Shown: positions 1 to 11,689 of the stretch, in pieces
Numbering within the stretch: position 1 is the first letter of the stretch
Layout of the letters: the number at the start of each line of letters is the position of its first letter
NCBI GenBank assembly: GCA_963693315.1
Contig: OY856186.1
Span: 304,054,586-304,118,585 of the forward strand
Length of the DNA stretch: 64,000 nt
From: Diogma glabrata
Taxonomy: Eukaryota; Arthropoda; Insecta; Diptera; Cylindrotomidae
Reading direction: 5' to 3'
Translations under genes and position numbers: made by a program
Notes under the pieces: model-generated
Seen by the model: only the letters and a program-made list of their open reading frames with translations
Database searches by the model: none
What the model was told of the DNA's origin: nothing

Positions 1-672
1 AACGCTGGCTAGCTTCCAAGAATAGGGAAATATTCCGGTTTTGTAAGATAAATAAAAATTATTGTTAAAATTGGAGTTAGTTGCCTAGCAAAGTTTTTAA
101 GAATGAGGGGTGGAATAACGTAGGGGCTATGGAATTTTTTGGCCCCGTGGGGCGACGGAATGAGTTTTCTGCGAAAATACGACCCAAAAAACCCACCTTT
201 TCTTACAAGTCGCTCACGCGGATGTCATTCTGCAGCAAAATGTTGGGCATCACTTCATCATCACATCACCTTCACCATCGAATCGAAAAAAATATTTTCT
301 TTGAAATTTTACTTTTTTAACTGTCCAACATACCAAATCATCGATTTTTATGATAAATTATTGAAGATCGAAAATTCGATGATTTCCAACATTTTGCTGC
401 AGAATTAAGGTTGGAATAAAGGACCGAGTAATATTGCTCTGGACTGATTTAACTGTCTGAAAAAAACTACTTGAGTCAGATGGGTGCTCGGCGAATTTTT
501 TGCTTTCTTCTGGATAAACGCGTCTTTGTCCAAGTCTATTTTGTTTTTGAGAATATAAACGCTCCATTTAGTACAGAATTTAAAAATGTCCAAACCTTTT
601 AATATTCGTATTTATCATTTGTTTTGTGTTGATATTGATAGAATATATAGTTTAAATGGCGAGGCTAGTTAT
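1..672. other. A+T-rich stretch without recognised gene
   Basis: Short open frames exist on both strands but none shows a domain, splice-site pattern or low-complexity-free composition that would support a protein. No inverted or tandem repeat is evident. The stretch ends at the left terminal inverted repeat of the next element. Confidence 0.5.
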
Positions 673-1919
673 TTTCAAAAATTTTTGTTTCTAAAAATAG
701 GTTTACTCAATGGGAAGAGCTGAAAGGACGATGTGTTCGATAACTTTACCGGAAGTGTGTCAAAAAAATCGTCAAGTGTGTCCAAACAAGGAAATATGCA
801 TATTTTTTGCTTAAAAAACTTTCATTTTAAGTGATTACAGATAGAAACATTGAATTTGAAGAAATCTTGATGGTCGGGATTAGTATGTGAGACCAAAAAC
901 TAGATTATTGCATTATAAGTTTGTCAAAAAAATGTTGTCAAGAGTGTCAAAAGAAAGATTTTTATTTATTTTTTTACCTAATTTTTTGGAAAAAATTAAA
1001 ATTAATTATTAGTATGACCTGAAATTTTATTATTATTATTGAGAATTATGGCACTATAAGTTTGTCAAAAAAATGTTGTCAAGTGTGTCAAGAGAAAGAT
1101 TTTGCTTCGGTTTATTTATGTTTTTATCCAATTTTTTGGAAAAAATAAAACTAATCATTTGTTTGACATGCAATTTTATTATAAGTTTGTCAAAAAAATG
1201 TTGTCAAGTGTGTGAAAAGAAAGATTTTCATTTCTATTTTTAGAAAATAATAAAATTAATTATTTGTATAAAATGAAATGTAATGAACATGATATAATTA
1301 TTATTGAGAATTTTATTGCATTATAAATTTGTCAAAAAAATATTGTAAAGTATGCCAAAAAAATTAGCTGTTTGTATTACGTAAATGTGGCATGGAAAAT
1401 TTTTGAGCTTGTTATAGTTTTTGAAATATTTTTTGAATTTTGAAAAAAGTTTGTATTTTTGATTTTGTAATAATTTTTGCAATATTTTTAGAATTTTTTG
1501 AAAAAGTTTTAATTTTTGATATTGTTATAATTTTTGCAATATTTGTAGAATTTTGGAAAAAGTTTCAAGTTTTGAATTTTTAAGAATTTTTGGAATATTA
1601 TTAGAATTTAGAAAAAGTTTAAATATTTGATTTTATTTTAATTTTTGGAATATATTTAGAATTTTGAAAAAAGTTTGATTTTAATTAATTTTTACAATAT
1701 TATTGGAATGTTGAAAGAAATATGAATTTGTGATTTTGTAATATTTTCTCGAAACGCTAAATGGAGAGGTTTTTGAGTAGTTTGCTGATTGTATTATCTT
1801 TTCACTAATTTATGTTAATTTATGATCTGTTATGATTTGGAGGTAAAGTTATCGAACACATCGTCCTTTCAGCTCTTCCCGTTGAGTAAACTTATTTTTA
1901 GAAACAAAAATTTTTGAAA
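673..1919. mobile_element. 1.25-kb TIR element with internal tandem repeats
   Basis: The ends are a 78-bp inverted repeat (673-750 and 1842-1919) that differs at only a few positions and includes GGAAGAGCTGAAAGGACGAT on the left. Between them lie two tandem arrays. The first has about four degenerate units of 120-140 bp (near 913, 1051, 1179 and 1321), each starting ATAAGTTTGTCAAAAAAATG. The second has roughly 60-bp units (about 1430-1760) of the form TTTTGATTTTGTAATAATTT followed by GCAATATTTTTAGAATTTTG. No transposase is visible, so this is a non-autonomous DNA element or foldback element whose centre is satellite-like. A clear target-site duplication was not found. A second copy of the inner array lies at 11690-12645. 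Confidence 0.75.
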
Positions 1920-4830
1920 TCCGTTCAGCGGTTTTCTAGATTTCGTCGTGACGGCCGGCCGGCAGGTTGTAACACCTTTCGATTCGCCTGGCAGACACTT
2001 GTGCATGGCTGATGCCTGCCCGGTGGTGGTTTCCGTATTTCATATTTCATAACTTATCGCTAAAAAAATTCTAGCCTTACAGAACGACCGTTACCCAAAG
2101 GGTTCACTAGCTCTCAGTCTAATAGCTTTTCCATTGTAAAATGTTTATTAAACAAATGTAAAAATAATATATAAAAAACATAAAGTATAACTTAATATAA
2201 TTTACAACAAAACGTCAATATAAATTTCCGACAAGCAAAATGGATTCGAAAATTTTTCGACAGAAATATTCGATAAATACTTTCAATCATATGCCATTTT
2301 AAATTTCCGAATAGTTATAATATTACCGAGTCGGATTTTTATTCAATCATACCACCACTGTCTTGAAATATGTCCTATTTCATATTTTGTGTACGATAGG
2401 ATCCATTGTTCAGTTATCCAGTCTTTAACAAAAAAATTGAAAAAAACAGATTAGCGTCCTTCAACACCTAAGTATGGTGTTGTGCGACCTATGTCTTTAA
2501 AGATACAATTACCTATATTAAAATCAATTCAATTTTTAAATAGCTAAAATAATATAGCTCGATGATTAATAAAAGTATTAAATTCTTTTACACCTTATAA
2601 AAGTTTAAAAGTCAAAAACTTTCGAATTTTCTAATAAAATGAAGAATGATTATAGAAGAAAACAAGGTTTTAGTTTCATTTGATATAGTACCATAGCACT
2701 TATTTCACATACCTACTCCTGTAGCACTTAATGCTTTACAAGTTTAGTTACATACCATTAATATAAAACAAGATAAAATTGAAGTTACAATACCTGCAAA
2801 GTAATTTTTGGAAAATATTTAATTCTAATTAAAAAAAAACTACCACCACCAAACTTTAGGAACAAGCGTTCAAAATCCAAGCCCACTTTCACAAATTATT
2901 TCTGATAAAAAATTTTTTTCAACAAAAAAGTGTTTTGTAATAGAAATTACAACAAAATGCGCTCTGAGATGCTAGTGAACGCTTTTTTAAGCATTTGCAG
3001 ATCTGATCGAAACCACCCGAGAAAATTAATTGCGATAAATCATTCCATTTATTATTTATACGCAATTTGAACAAATTATAATAATTTATTTAAAAAGCAA
3101 ACAATTTTTAATGTTTACACAAAAAAGTTTCCAAGTGCTTATAAAAATCTTAGTAAAAAAAACTTAATAATTATAAAACGAAAATTTTTTTAATCTCAAT
3201 ATTTAATGACTTAATTAAATGAACTAAACTAAATTTGACATTAACGGAATTAAAACATTTAATTAATTAAAAAAAATGTATATGGCAGAATTATTTGATT
3301 TCTGATTTATTAATGCAAAATTTGAAATAAAGTTACAAAATTTAGATTATTTGGTAATGATATTGTTGTTGTAATTAAAAACAATAAAATTATTAGCATA
3401 CTTAAAATTTTATATAACTGAGCAATATATTACCTATATTACCTACATTTTACGTTTTAATTGAAGAAAACATCTAACAATTGCATACAATTTTTCGTTG
3501 TTTCAGTGTAAATACTTATACCTTACAATACTAGCCGAACACGGCTAGTATGGTAAGGCATAAAATGTGTGGCTGTTAAACAAACATATGTTTTTAAAGT
3601 ACCAAGTAGGATATCACATTAAAGGGTGCTAGCCCAAAATTTTTTAAAAATTTGGTTATAATTTTTCTTTAATTTTGAAAAAGTTTACTATTTCCGTTTT
3701 TTTCCGCCCAAGTGCAGTTAGCGTGGTTTACTCTAAAAACGCTATGTTTTATCCTTTCTATTATTAACAATTAGATTAATATTTTTATGGAACATTCAGT
3801 ATATCTGTTGTCGATACCAAGGCTTTATTTTACAATTAAAATTTGATTAAAAAAAAAGTTGAAAGAAAAAAAAATGTTTTACCGCGCTAAGCACTTTAGC
3901 CCTAGTAGGAACGATGTACGAGATAATAGTGTGAAAGAAAGACACGAGAAGATTAAAAACTTTTACCATATAAAACGCTTATGCTGTTTTCTAATAGAGA
4001 ATGAGTTATCAATGATTTTCAAGTAGATATTAGAAAAAAGTGGAGAAATTCTATCTCCCCTCTAGTGTTTAATCTGCATTAGAATGTGTTTTCTAATACA
4101 AAAAATTAGCGACTAACAGCGATATCTTGTAAATTCAGTATTGAAAATCACATTCTCTGATGAGGTTATCATTCTCGTCCAAAGTGAAATAGTTACAATG
4201 GAGACTTCTTTAAAATTGATGCTGAACATACGACTCGGGCAATAAATTATAGCAACATAAAAAATTTGATAATCATGAAAGACGTTTATCGCAATGAGAC
4301 AAATTTTTTAAATTCCAAATAACAGAATATTAACAGATTTAAATGCTATAGAAACACTACAGGTAATCAAAACTTCTACTCAATTTTAAGGGATCACAGT
4401 ACATATGTTTTAACACTAAAGTCGGTCTATAAAAGGTTTTCACTAATGATTATGCATAGGTCACAGACGATGGAAAGTTCAGACCCCGATACATCTTTAT
4501 GCTCAGACTTTTTCTAAAGGGATTTCTTATAATAAGCTAGGTAACATGTATTCGCTAAGGCTTCTGTAAAAAGAAACTATAGGAGGTCTGATAAACCTCC
4601 CCCATGAGGTATGTTATATCGAAAAAAATAAGAGTTGGAGTTTTCCTTTTCTATAAACCTAGCAATCGTTGCGTTCACCAAGCTGTGTCCCATATAACTT
4701 CCACAATAAATTGGTATAAATTATTTATTATCTAACAGTTAGTCAACATGAATTTTTGTGCAAAATTTTAATTATGTGTATCAATTAATAATGCTTTGAA
4801 ATAATTAGTAATTCAACATGGCGGCAACCA
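1920..4830. other. long intergenic A+T-rich stretch
   Basis: No coding exon could be recognised. The only GC-rich part is about 1925-2040, immediately right of the TIR element (GACGGCCGGCCGGC), and it has no clear reading frame. A small hairpin at 3521-3558 is listed separately. An imperfect inverted similarity exists between about 3993-4025 and 4140-4175, too weak to call an element. Confidence 0.5.
3521..3558. repeat. 17-bp-stem hairpin
   Basis: CCTTACAATACTAGCCG is followed by a 4-nt AACA loop and its near-perfect complement CGGCTAGTATGGTAAGG (one mismatch). The size and isolation fit a tiny MITE or palindrome. There are no neighbouring genes within 1 kb. Confidence 0.6.
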
Positions 4831-5156
4831 ATGTTGACGTGCGGTCAGTGTAAACATTCAATTATTTTACATAGTGAAAAAAATATCTTTTATAAGGGTG
4901 AATGTGAATCTTACTATCATTCTCATTGTGCTAAAATAAGTGAAAAAATTATAAAAGTTATCTAAGAAGTGATACATATAAAATATGGTTTTGTAAAAGT
5001 TGTTTGGATTCCAAGAATCCGTTTATTGCATTACGATCAAAGTCATTATCGTCACCATCAAAAACCAACAGTAAAACAAGTCAGGAAATTAATTTAAATC
5101 AAAAAACCACAAATATATCACCATCTGATCATTTATCTCCAAAAAAAAACTGTAAT
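4831..5156 (+). pseudogene. LINE ORF1 N-terminal remnant, PHD-like zinc finger
   Basis: The first 44 codons give CGQCKHSI, then GECESYYHSHCAKISEK, ending in a stop at 4963. The frame then shifts and continues with KIWFCKSCLDSKNPF and a Ser/Lys/Asn-rich linker up to a stop near 5156. Read together, the Cys/His spacing (C-x2-C, C, H-x2-HC, C-x2-C) is that of a PHD/C4HC3 finger, as in ORF1 proteins of insect CR1-like LINEs. Because the finger is split between two frames, this is a pseudogene fragment and not a host chromatin protein. Confidence 0.65.
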
Positions 5157-5253
5157 TAATGACGAAACAAATACAACATACAACACAAATATTAAAACTG
5201 ATTATGTGTAAACTTGATCATTGATTGAACAAAATCATACGTTAAATCACAAA

Positions 5254-5940
5254 ATGAATGAAATGTATGAAAACCTTAACAAACGAATACAACAACTAGA
5301 AGGTGATTTGACATCTGTAAATAAAGAAAATACAACACTTAAATAGAAAATAGAAAATCAATATTTCAGATTTAATGAAATTGAACAACAAAAATTAGTA
5401 AACAATGTAGAAATTTCAGGTATTCCTTTTTCACAAAATGAAGACCTATTAAAAATTATAATATCAATATCGAATAAAGTTGATGCAAATGTAACACCTG
5501 TACCCTATTTCACCAAACTTACAAATTTGTAATTTCATACAAATTTTAACAAAATTTGTGAAAATTTGCATGAAATTACAAATTTGTAAGTTTGGTGAAA
5601 TAGGCTACTGATTGTTTAAAAAACGTATACCGTAACTCAAAACAATCCACATCAAACGGATTACCACCGCCAATTATTGTCGTAATGAAGGATTAAACAA
5701 AAAAAACGAATTTATGAAAAAATGTAGAGTATTCGACCGATATATGTAAGTAAGTAAATGTAGAGTAATCGACCGATATATGTTGGACAACAAATGACAA
5801 AAACATCTCTTTATTTGTTAATGCAAGCAAAAGAACATCTTCTGAAAACGAAAAATTTGCCTACGTCTGGAATAGAAATGGAGATATATGTGCAAGGAAA
5901 ACGGCGAAAGTCCGTATTACCAAAATTTATAATCTAACTC
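5254..5940 (+). pseudogene. LINE ORF1 coiled coil and FP-like C-terminal domain
   Basis: From about 5254 a coiled-coil stretch reads MNEMYENLNKRIQQLEGDL, with an in-frame stop soon after. It is followed by NNVEISGIPFSQNEDLL, the start of the FP-like domain. The domain is interrupted by the 5504-5604 hairpin, resumes at DCLKNVYRNSK, and in another frame ends with FAYVWNRNGDICARKT, which matches the KYxWTRNGxIxxRK box of FP-like ORF1 proteins. A 30-bp direct duplication (around 5728-5780, TATTCGACCGATATATG) adds a further break. It would bind LINE RNA if intact, but here it is clearly inactive. Confidence 0.65.
5504..5604. repeat. 101-bp hairpin MITE inside LINE ORF1
   Basis: The arms CCTATTTCACCAAACTTACA... 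and its complement ...GTTTGGTGAAATAGG pair over about 44 bp around a short AT-rich centre. The hairpin splits the FP-like domain of the LINE: the protein reading resumes directly after it, so it arrived later than the LINE. No clear target-site duplication beyond a few bases is visible. Confidence 0.8.
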
Positions 5941-6039
5941 ATCTAAATGAACTCAAACAAAACAATGATCAATTATTCTCTCCATTTCTTACTCCAGCTA
6001 TTAACAATTTAGATGACATTAACGAAATAAAATTTCAGA

Positions 6040-7628
6040 ATGAAACATCTTTTAAAATATTATATTTAAATGCCCAAAGTATTAAAAGGAAAATAACAGA
6101 TCTCAATTTTATATTAACTTCTAGCGGTTGTACTATTCATATTGTTGCAATTACTGAAACCTGGATCCGTGCAACTGACGGATCAAGCTCGCTTAATCTA
6201 AATAACTTCAAAACAGTTTTATCTGGAAGACAATCAAAAGCTGGAGGAGGTGCATTCTTCATGTTTCACGAATTTTTAAGTGATGTCGAGTGCTTGTATA
6301 CATTTAGTGATAATAGAATAAGCTTCATCAGTGTAAATGTGAACTTTAATAATCAAAATACAATTGTTAATGTATTATACAACCCACCAAATAGAACCTC
6401 TAGTGATTTCGACAGTTTCTTAGAATTTCTATATACTGAGATGAATAAAGTTAATAATAAAAGAACTATATTTTTTGGTGATTTTAATATTAATTTAAAT
6501 AAATAAAAGCTTTAAATAAAACTAATCAATGGATGAACAGGTATGTTAACACTATAAATTTTTTTTTAATAAAATGTGATGTATGCATTACAATATGTGT
6601 CACAACAACACATAAAAACCTTTTAAGACCAAGGTCCCACAACATCATGCGTTCTAAGGATGTTAATGGACGCAAATCTGTTTTTTTTTTTTAATATTTT
6701 TTGTTAAAAAATAAATAAAGTAATGAAACCATAAATCCTATCACATATAAAATATGACGTAGGCCAATATTTCGTGATAGGATAGGGAAAATAAAAATAA
6801 AATAAGAGATAAAAAGCAAATTTGTTTTAAAAATTTGCAGGAACAAAACTAAAATTGGTTTGCCAATAGTCCAGCTAATTGCATAATCCCTGATTATGGA
6901 ACGCAGTTTATTTTTCAATGATTAAAGCTCAGATATATAGTTATACGAAGGCTCGTTTCTTCGAGCAAGCTACAGCGTTCCAGCATCAAGGAATATTCAT
7001 TAGCTAAGATTGAGAGTGCTACCGTTGACTGAATACAGTTCATCCGCCAGCACCCCTAAGATATCACCTTGGGTAGTGATATCTCACTGCTATTGCCAGT
7101 GGTATGTGATATCTCACGTTAACTCATATACCAATAGCAGGGACTGGAGTACGCGGGGTTGTCACACCCATGGATCAAAAAATAGAAAAAAATTTAAACA
7201 ATTTTCACATATTGGATGACACAACAATAACTAGACCAAAATCTGGTTCAGATTTAGATCACATACTAATTAATGATCAAAGAGATGAAGTTGTGCTAAA
7301 CCATCTACAAACTGACGTTTCTGATCATAGCATTATAATTTGTGGATTTATTAACACTATAATTCGTAACACTAAAGCTAGCAAAATAACAAAAAGTACA
7401 ATTACAAGTTATAAACAATTATCTGAAAATATAAAAAGTCATCCAATTTTTATCAACACAAATCTACCAATAGACACAGTTTGGAACAACTTTGAAAATC
7501 AGCTGAATAGTCGGAAAAATAACTATAGCAATACTAAAGAAAAACATATTAAAAATTCCATTAATCTTAAACGATGGATAGACAACGAAAAGATGCAAAT
7601 CTGTAAAAAAAAAACATTTCTGGTATAA
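6040..7628 (+). pseudogene. LINE ORF2 endonuclease (APE type), split by insertion
   Basis: Endonuclease motifs occur in order: ILYLNAQSIKRK (about 6057), IVAITETWI (about 6143), KAGGGAFFMF, NVLYNPPN, and TIFFGDFNINL near 6470. After the inserted block 6561-7189 the domain resumes as NNFHILDDTTITRPKSGSDL, followed by DVSDHSIIICGF, which carries the SDH catalytic box of APE endonucleases. The reading either side of the insertion joins at an ATAAATTT/AAACAATTT boundary, which shows that the intervening DNA is a later insertion. Several stops make this non-functional. Confidence 0.8.
6561..7189. mobile_element. hAT-related insertion in LINE endonuclease
   Basis: This block interrupts the LINE endonuclease. 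Its left part (6600-6660) matches 14401-14465 and 59712-59772. Its middle (6690-6990) matches the interior of the hAT at 14223-17246 (about 14560-14830). Its right part (7010-7185, including CACTGCTATTGCCAGTGGTA) matches 16950-17095 in the same hAT. It is therefore an internally rearranged relative of that hAT, but the canonical CAGTGCCGG ends are not visible and only a short A/T duplication flanks it. It carries no transposase frame. Confidence 0.7.
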
Positions 7629-7639
7629 AAAATTAAAAA

Positions 7640-9414
7640 TTGCTAAAAATAACAACCAAAATCCAATAATAATCTATAAGATAGAAAGTGAGTATAAAGT
7701 TTGGCGAAATAAATACAGTGTCTTAAAAATTAAAAAAAAAGATTATTTCGATGCTAAATTTAGAGATAGCTTACATGATAACCGTCGAACATGGATAGTG
7801 AATCGAACATGAATAGTGTTTTAAAAGATAGAATTATGAAAAAACATGGAACAATTAAATTAAAATCTGCTGATAACAGCACCATAATAGAAAATAAATT
7901 TGAAGTTGCAAATACCTTTAACAGCTATTATGTTAGTGTTGGAGCATCTCTGTGCACGTTTTCCTACTTCTGTACTCATTGATAATCCACCAGATTACAA
8001 TATATGTGATGCTTTTCATTTAACTTCTACAACTTGTGATGAGATTGAAAAAATAATAAATAAACTTAAAAACGCCTCGGCCAGAGGAATAGATTGTTTT
8101 GAAACAAAACTGTTAAAAACGTGTAGTAAAACCTTATCTCCAACTTTGGCAGCAATTGTCAACAATCCTTTGAATGTGGAATCTTTCCAACAAATTTAAA
8201 AGCCAGTAAAATCCTATCATTTTATAAAGCAGGTAGTAAACATGTGAGTAACTACAGACCAATCGCAAATATGTCAATCTTCACAAAAATATTTGAAAGC
8301 ATCTTTAAAATTCGATTAATTAGCCATATAAAAAAAATAATATTCTTTATGAAGGCCAATATGGTTTCAGAACATCCTCTAACACAAATGTTGCACTATA
8401 TGATATTGTTAATGTCATACAACAAAACTTTTATAAAAAACAAATAGTCTTAGCAATGTTTATTGACCTAAAAAAGGCTTTTGATTCTGTGAATATTGAA
8501 ATACTTCTTACCAAGCTAAAGCAAATACAGATACCAGAAAAATTAAATTAAAAAAATTAAATTGGTTGAGATCATTCTTATCATTAAGAAAACAAGTGGT
8601 AAAATTCGGAGAAACATATTCGAGCAATAGACTGTGGAGTGCCGCAAGGTAGTATACTAGGACCAATTATATCAATGGTATATCAATGATCTTAACTGCT
8701 GCAAACTAAAAGGAAAACTATTTTTATATTCTGATGGCATAGCTTTTGTTTATAACGCATCATCAATATCGGAACTTCAACAAGTAATGAACGAGGACCT
8801 AATTACCTTAGAAGCCTGGGTATCAAAAAATAAACTTGTTCTCAACGCAGAAGTAAACAAAAATCATGCTTTTCAAAAAGTCAGCTCTTCTAAAAGTATT
8901 CTTCAAAGGTCAACTATTACAGCAAGTTACAAAATTTCAGTATCTAGGCATTTTTCTTGACAACGATCTGAAATTTAAACCTCATCTTGAATATCTTAAG
9001 CGAAGATTGGCAACAGTAGCTGGAATGTTCAAAAGAATAAGTTGGTACTTGAGTGATAACACAAAGAGAATGGTGTACTTCTCATTCTTTCATAGCATTC
9101 TAACGTATGGAAGGGGATCTACATTAAGAGGTGAAATCGACGAGGTGCAAGTTTTACAAAATAGAGCAATTAAAAACCTATTTCAACTTAACCGTCGCTC
9201 AAGAACATATGATATACACAAAACGTACAACATACTACCAGTTGATAAGGTCCTCGAGCTGAATAATTTAAAAATTACACACTTCATAATCAATGGATAT
9301 GTTCAAACTATGACAGATTTTCAATTAAATCACAGCATTCACAATCACAATACCAGGAACCTCAACAAAGTCTACCTAGGAAATCTTCCGCCTACATCTC
9401 TCCAGTATAAATAG
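7640..9414 (+). pseudogene. LINE ORF2 reverse transcriptase remnant
   Basis: RT blocks appear in sequence order across several frames: IEKIINKLKNASARGIDCF (about 8044), SNYRPIANMSIFTKIFES (about 8247), EGQYGFR-like, MFIDLKKAFDSVNIEIL (about 8457), DCGVPQGSILGP (about 8634), YSDGIAF (about 8730), and KFQYLGIFLDNDLKFKPHLE (about 8932). A clean 182-codon frame (8866-9414) covers the thumb and C-terminal region and ends in TAA. The catalytic YADD box is mutated to YSDG and there are at least five frame breaks. The order and spacing match the C-terminal two-thirds of a CR1-like ORF2. Confidence 0.85.
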
Positions 9415-9554
9415 GAGGGATACGCTAAAGATTTTAAACAAACTAGAGTTTTCAATAGAAATAAAGAAACATATTTATCAAAGCTAGATACATAGATAAT
9501 CGATTTTCACATAAAGTTAATAGTAGTTTAATCAATGAGTGTATAATGAAATAG

Positions 9555-9740
9555 TTTATTCTTAAGCAAAAGTTTAAAATTAGAGCGAGGCACGAGCGAG
9601 AATATTAATTTGCGAGAGAATAAAATTCATTGAACACGAATCGATTACAATACTTTATTCTCTGACAAAGAATTGTGTATTATAAAAAATAAAAATATTT
9701 TCTTCAATTAAAACAATAAATTTTTATTGTTTTAATTTTT
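9555..9740. repeat. interspersed repeat, copy 1 (inverted copy at 59 kb)
   Basis: The run from CTTAAGCAAAAG through TCTCTGACAAAGAATTGTGT to CAATTAAAACAATAAA matches, on the opposite strand, 59015-59180. Both copies lie next to a hairpin of the same family (9842-9914 and 59196-59430), so the pair of modules probably belongs to one mobile element. It contains no coding frame. Confidence 0.65.
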
Positions 9741-9841
9741 TCATTTTAATTTAAAAGTTCGAAACTGTAACAAGATATAAGAACTGAATCTAAAAAATTA
9801 TGGTGCATATTATGAAACTTTTTGCAATCCATACAATTTTT

Positions 9842-9914
9842 CATCGACAGTAGTATCTAAAAACGAGATTTTAGATACTACTAAAAAGAGTTTTTAGATA
9901 CTACTGTCGATGAA
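9842..9914. repeat. inverted-repeat hairpin with TGA-GAAA type flank
   Basis: CATCGACAGTAGTATCTAAA pairs with TTTAGATACTACTGTCGATG around an inner stem. Immediately right of the hairpin the sequence GATGAAAGCATAGCTTTCGA forms a second small stem-loop and is followed by AATACGTATAATTTTTTTTT. The spacer AAAACGAGATTTT is shared with the hairpin at 59.3 kb. The layout suggests the inverted end of a retroelement, possibly Penelope-like. Confidence 0.65.
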
Positions 9915-9979
9915 AGCATAGCTTTCGAAATACGTATAATTTTTTTTTAGGAGATTTTTAGGAGAGGAGAATTTTTTTA

Positions 9980-11489
9980 TAGGAAAATTTTCATTAGACA
10001 ATAGGTTAAGTTCATTAGGCTATAGGTTAGAAAACAATACAATACTATTATTGTCGAAAAAACATACAAATAAAACTGATATAATTAAATGGAAGAGAAT
10101 AAAATAATTTTTTCTACTTCAAGCTACGAAAATGTCATTTTAATATATAGTAAAACCTATGTGAAAGGGAAACTTTTTTTAAGTAGTGACTGAAAATGTT
10201 TTCAGTCACTAGGACTGAACTCGGAATTATTTTAGGAGCTGGAAAATATCAGTTAGTTGATTACGAAATGTCTTTTTTTGACAAAGGTTGTATTTTATTT
10301 CTATATGATTTTTTTCGAAATTGAGATTTTTTTTGTGAAGTTTTTTGACATGATCTAGCTCCTCTCACCTCGGATTTATTTTATGAGTTGGAAAATATCA
10401 GTTAGTAATGAAGATGAAGTTCTTATAAATGAGGTGATTCTTTTAGCAGTATGTATTATGTAACTTCCACAAATAAAACAAAATGAATTTGGGCTATTTT
10501 TACACTTGAAACTTCTTGACGACGCCATTTAAATAAACTTGACTTTACACTTTACTAACAATTTATGTTGCTTTATAAGGCAGCTATCACTCTTGATTTA
10601 TTGATTTTTAAAAACAATACGCTATTTAAAATTTATATTTGTAATATTTTTTCTTTTTTAATTAATATTTTCACTTGAATGTTTGGAATTAAATTTATCC
10701 TCAGAGAGATTATATTTGCAACTAATCGTACGACAATTATCTACTTAAAAAGAAATCTCATTAAACTAATTAAACAAAAGTTGGAAAAACCGAAAAAACT
10801 ATTAAAAAGGAGAAGTAATTGCTTTCCTAAATTAAACTTAAAATGATCATAAACGTAAGGAGTAATACAAGGTGGGCGGTGATAGAAAAAAATTTACATT
10901 ATCAAAAAACAAAAAAAAAGAGAAAAAAGAAAAAAAACAAACCCTACAGGTTTTATAGACATAAATAGGGGCTTAACTTTATGGTGCTTGAACTAACTTA
11001 AATAGTTCTGATGTAATCTCTCCTCACAATTCATTATCTTTTGTTTATATTTTTCTATATGCGTCTCATATCGATCCAGTTCCCAACTTCGAAAACAAAA
11101 ATGGAAAATATACTTTACTATTTTAAACTATTTCTTTACTGATGTTAGTATTATTAAACTAGTATTAAACTAGTATATAAACTATTAAATTAGTATTTAA
11201 ATTAAGTAAAAAATTATTTTTTCCAAATTTTGGGTTTTGACTTTCATTGGGAAAGCTTGAATAATTTGGTGCAAACTGCACCAATATTCGTGTCTTTTAG
11301 CTTAAAAGAAAGAAGCTACTATAGGCTCCAAAAAATTAAAAAAAATTAGTGTCTTTATTTGTTCAAAACTTATGACGTTGAAAATGGAAAAATTTAAAAC
11401 AAACGTGAATTTTTCGTATTTTTTCAACTTTTTTCGACTGTAACTTCCAGAATCCTTAATGGATTTTTACAAAATATAGCTCAAAATGT
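9980..11489. other. A+T-rich stretch without recognised gene
   Basis: I see no supported exon, RNA gene or clear transposon end here. A simple purine run (AAAAAAAAAGAGAAAAAAG) lies near 10910. A short inverted similarity (GTGACTGAAAATGTTTTCAG) lies near 10185. Confidence 0.5.
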
Positions 11490-11689
11490 TTGTTAGCATA
11501 TTTGATATGCACTTATTTCATTAATATATTTAATTTGTTTGTTTTTTGTAAAACATGGGACCCAAAAACCGAAACAACATTTTTGATCACCGAAAAAAAT
11601 TGGTTTTTCGTGAATATCTCACAAACAAGAGCTAACCAAAAAAATGAATATAATATTCGTGTTCAGGAGGTCCAAATCTATGTGGAGAA

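Larger units (their letters stand above)
4831..9520 (+). mobile_element. decayed CR1-like non-LTR retrotransposon
   Basis: This is one continuous LINE in sense orientation with frameshifts, stops and two later insertions. ORF1 (4831 to about 5940) has a split PHD-like zinc finger and a C-terminal domain like the baculovirus FP protein. ORF2 has an APE-type endonuclease (about 6040-7400) and a reverse transcriptase (about 7640-9414). A PHD finger plus an FP-like domain in ORF1 is known from CR1-type and related insect LINEs. A 101-bp hairpin sits in ORF1 (5504-5604) and a piece of hAT-related DNA in the endonuclease (about 6561-7189). The RT active-site box reads YSDG instead of YADD, so the copy is dead. 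The exact 5' and 3' ends are uncertain. Confidence 0.85.

Noticed and set aside
913..1340. Regularly spaced repeats that could suggest a CRISPR array
   Set aside because: Units are 120-140 bp and degenerate without unique spacers; the genome is eukaryotic.
6691..6918. A 75-codon hydrophobic minus-strand frame
   Set aside because: It lies in the hAT-related insertion and the matching region of the other copy (14560-14830) has no such frame.
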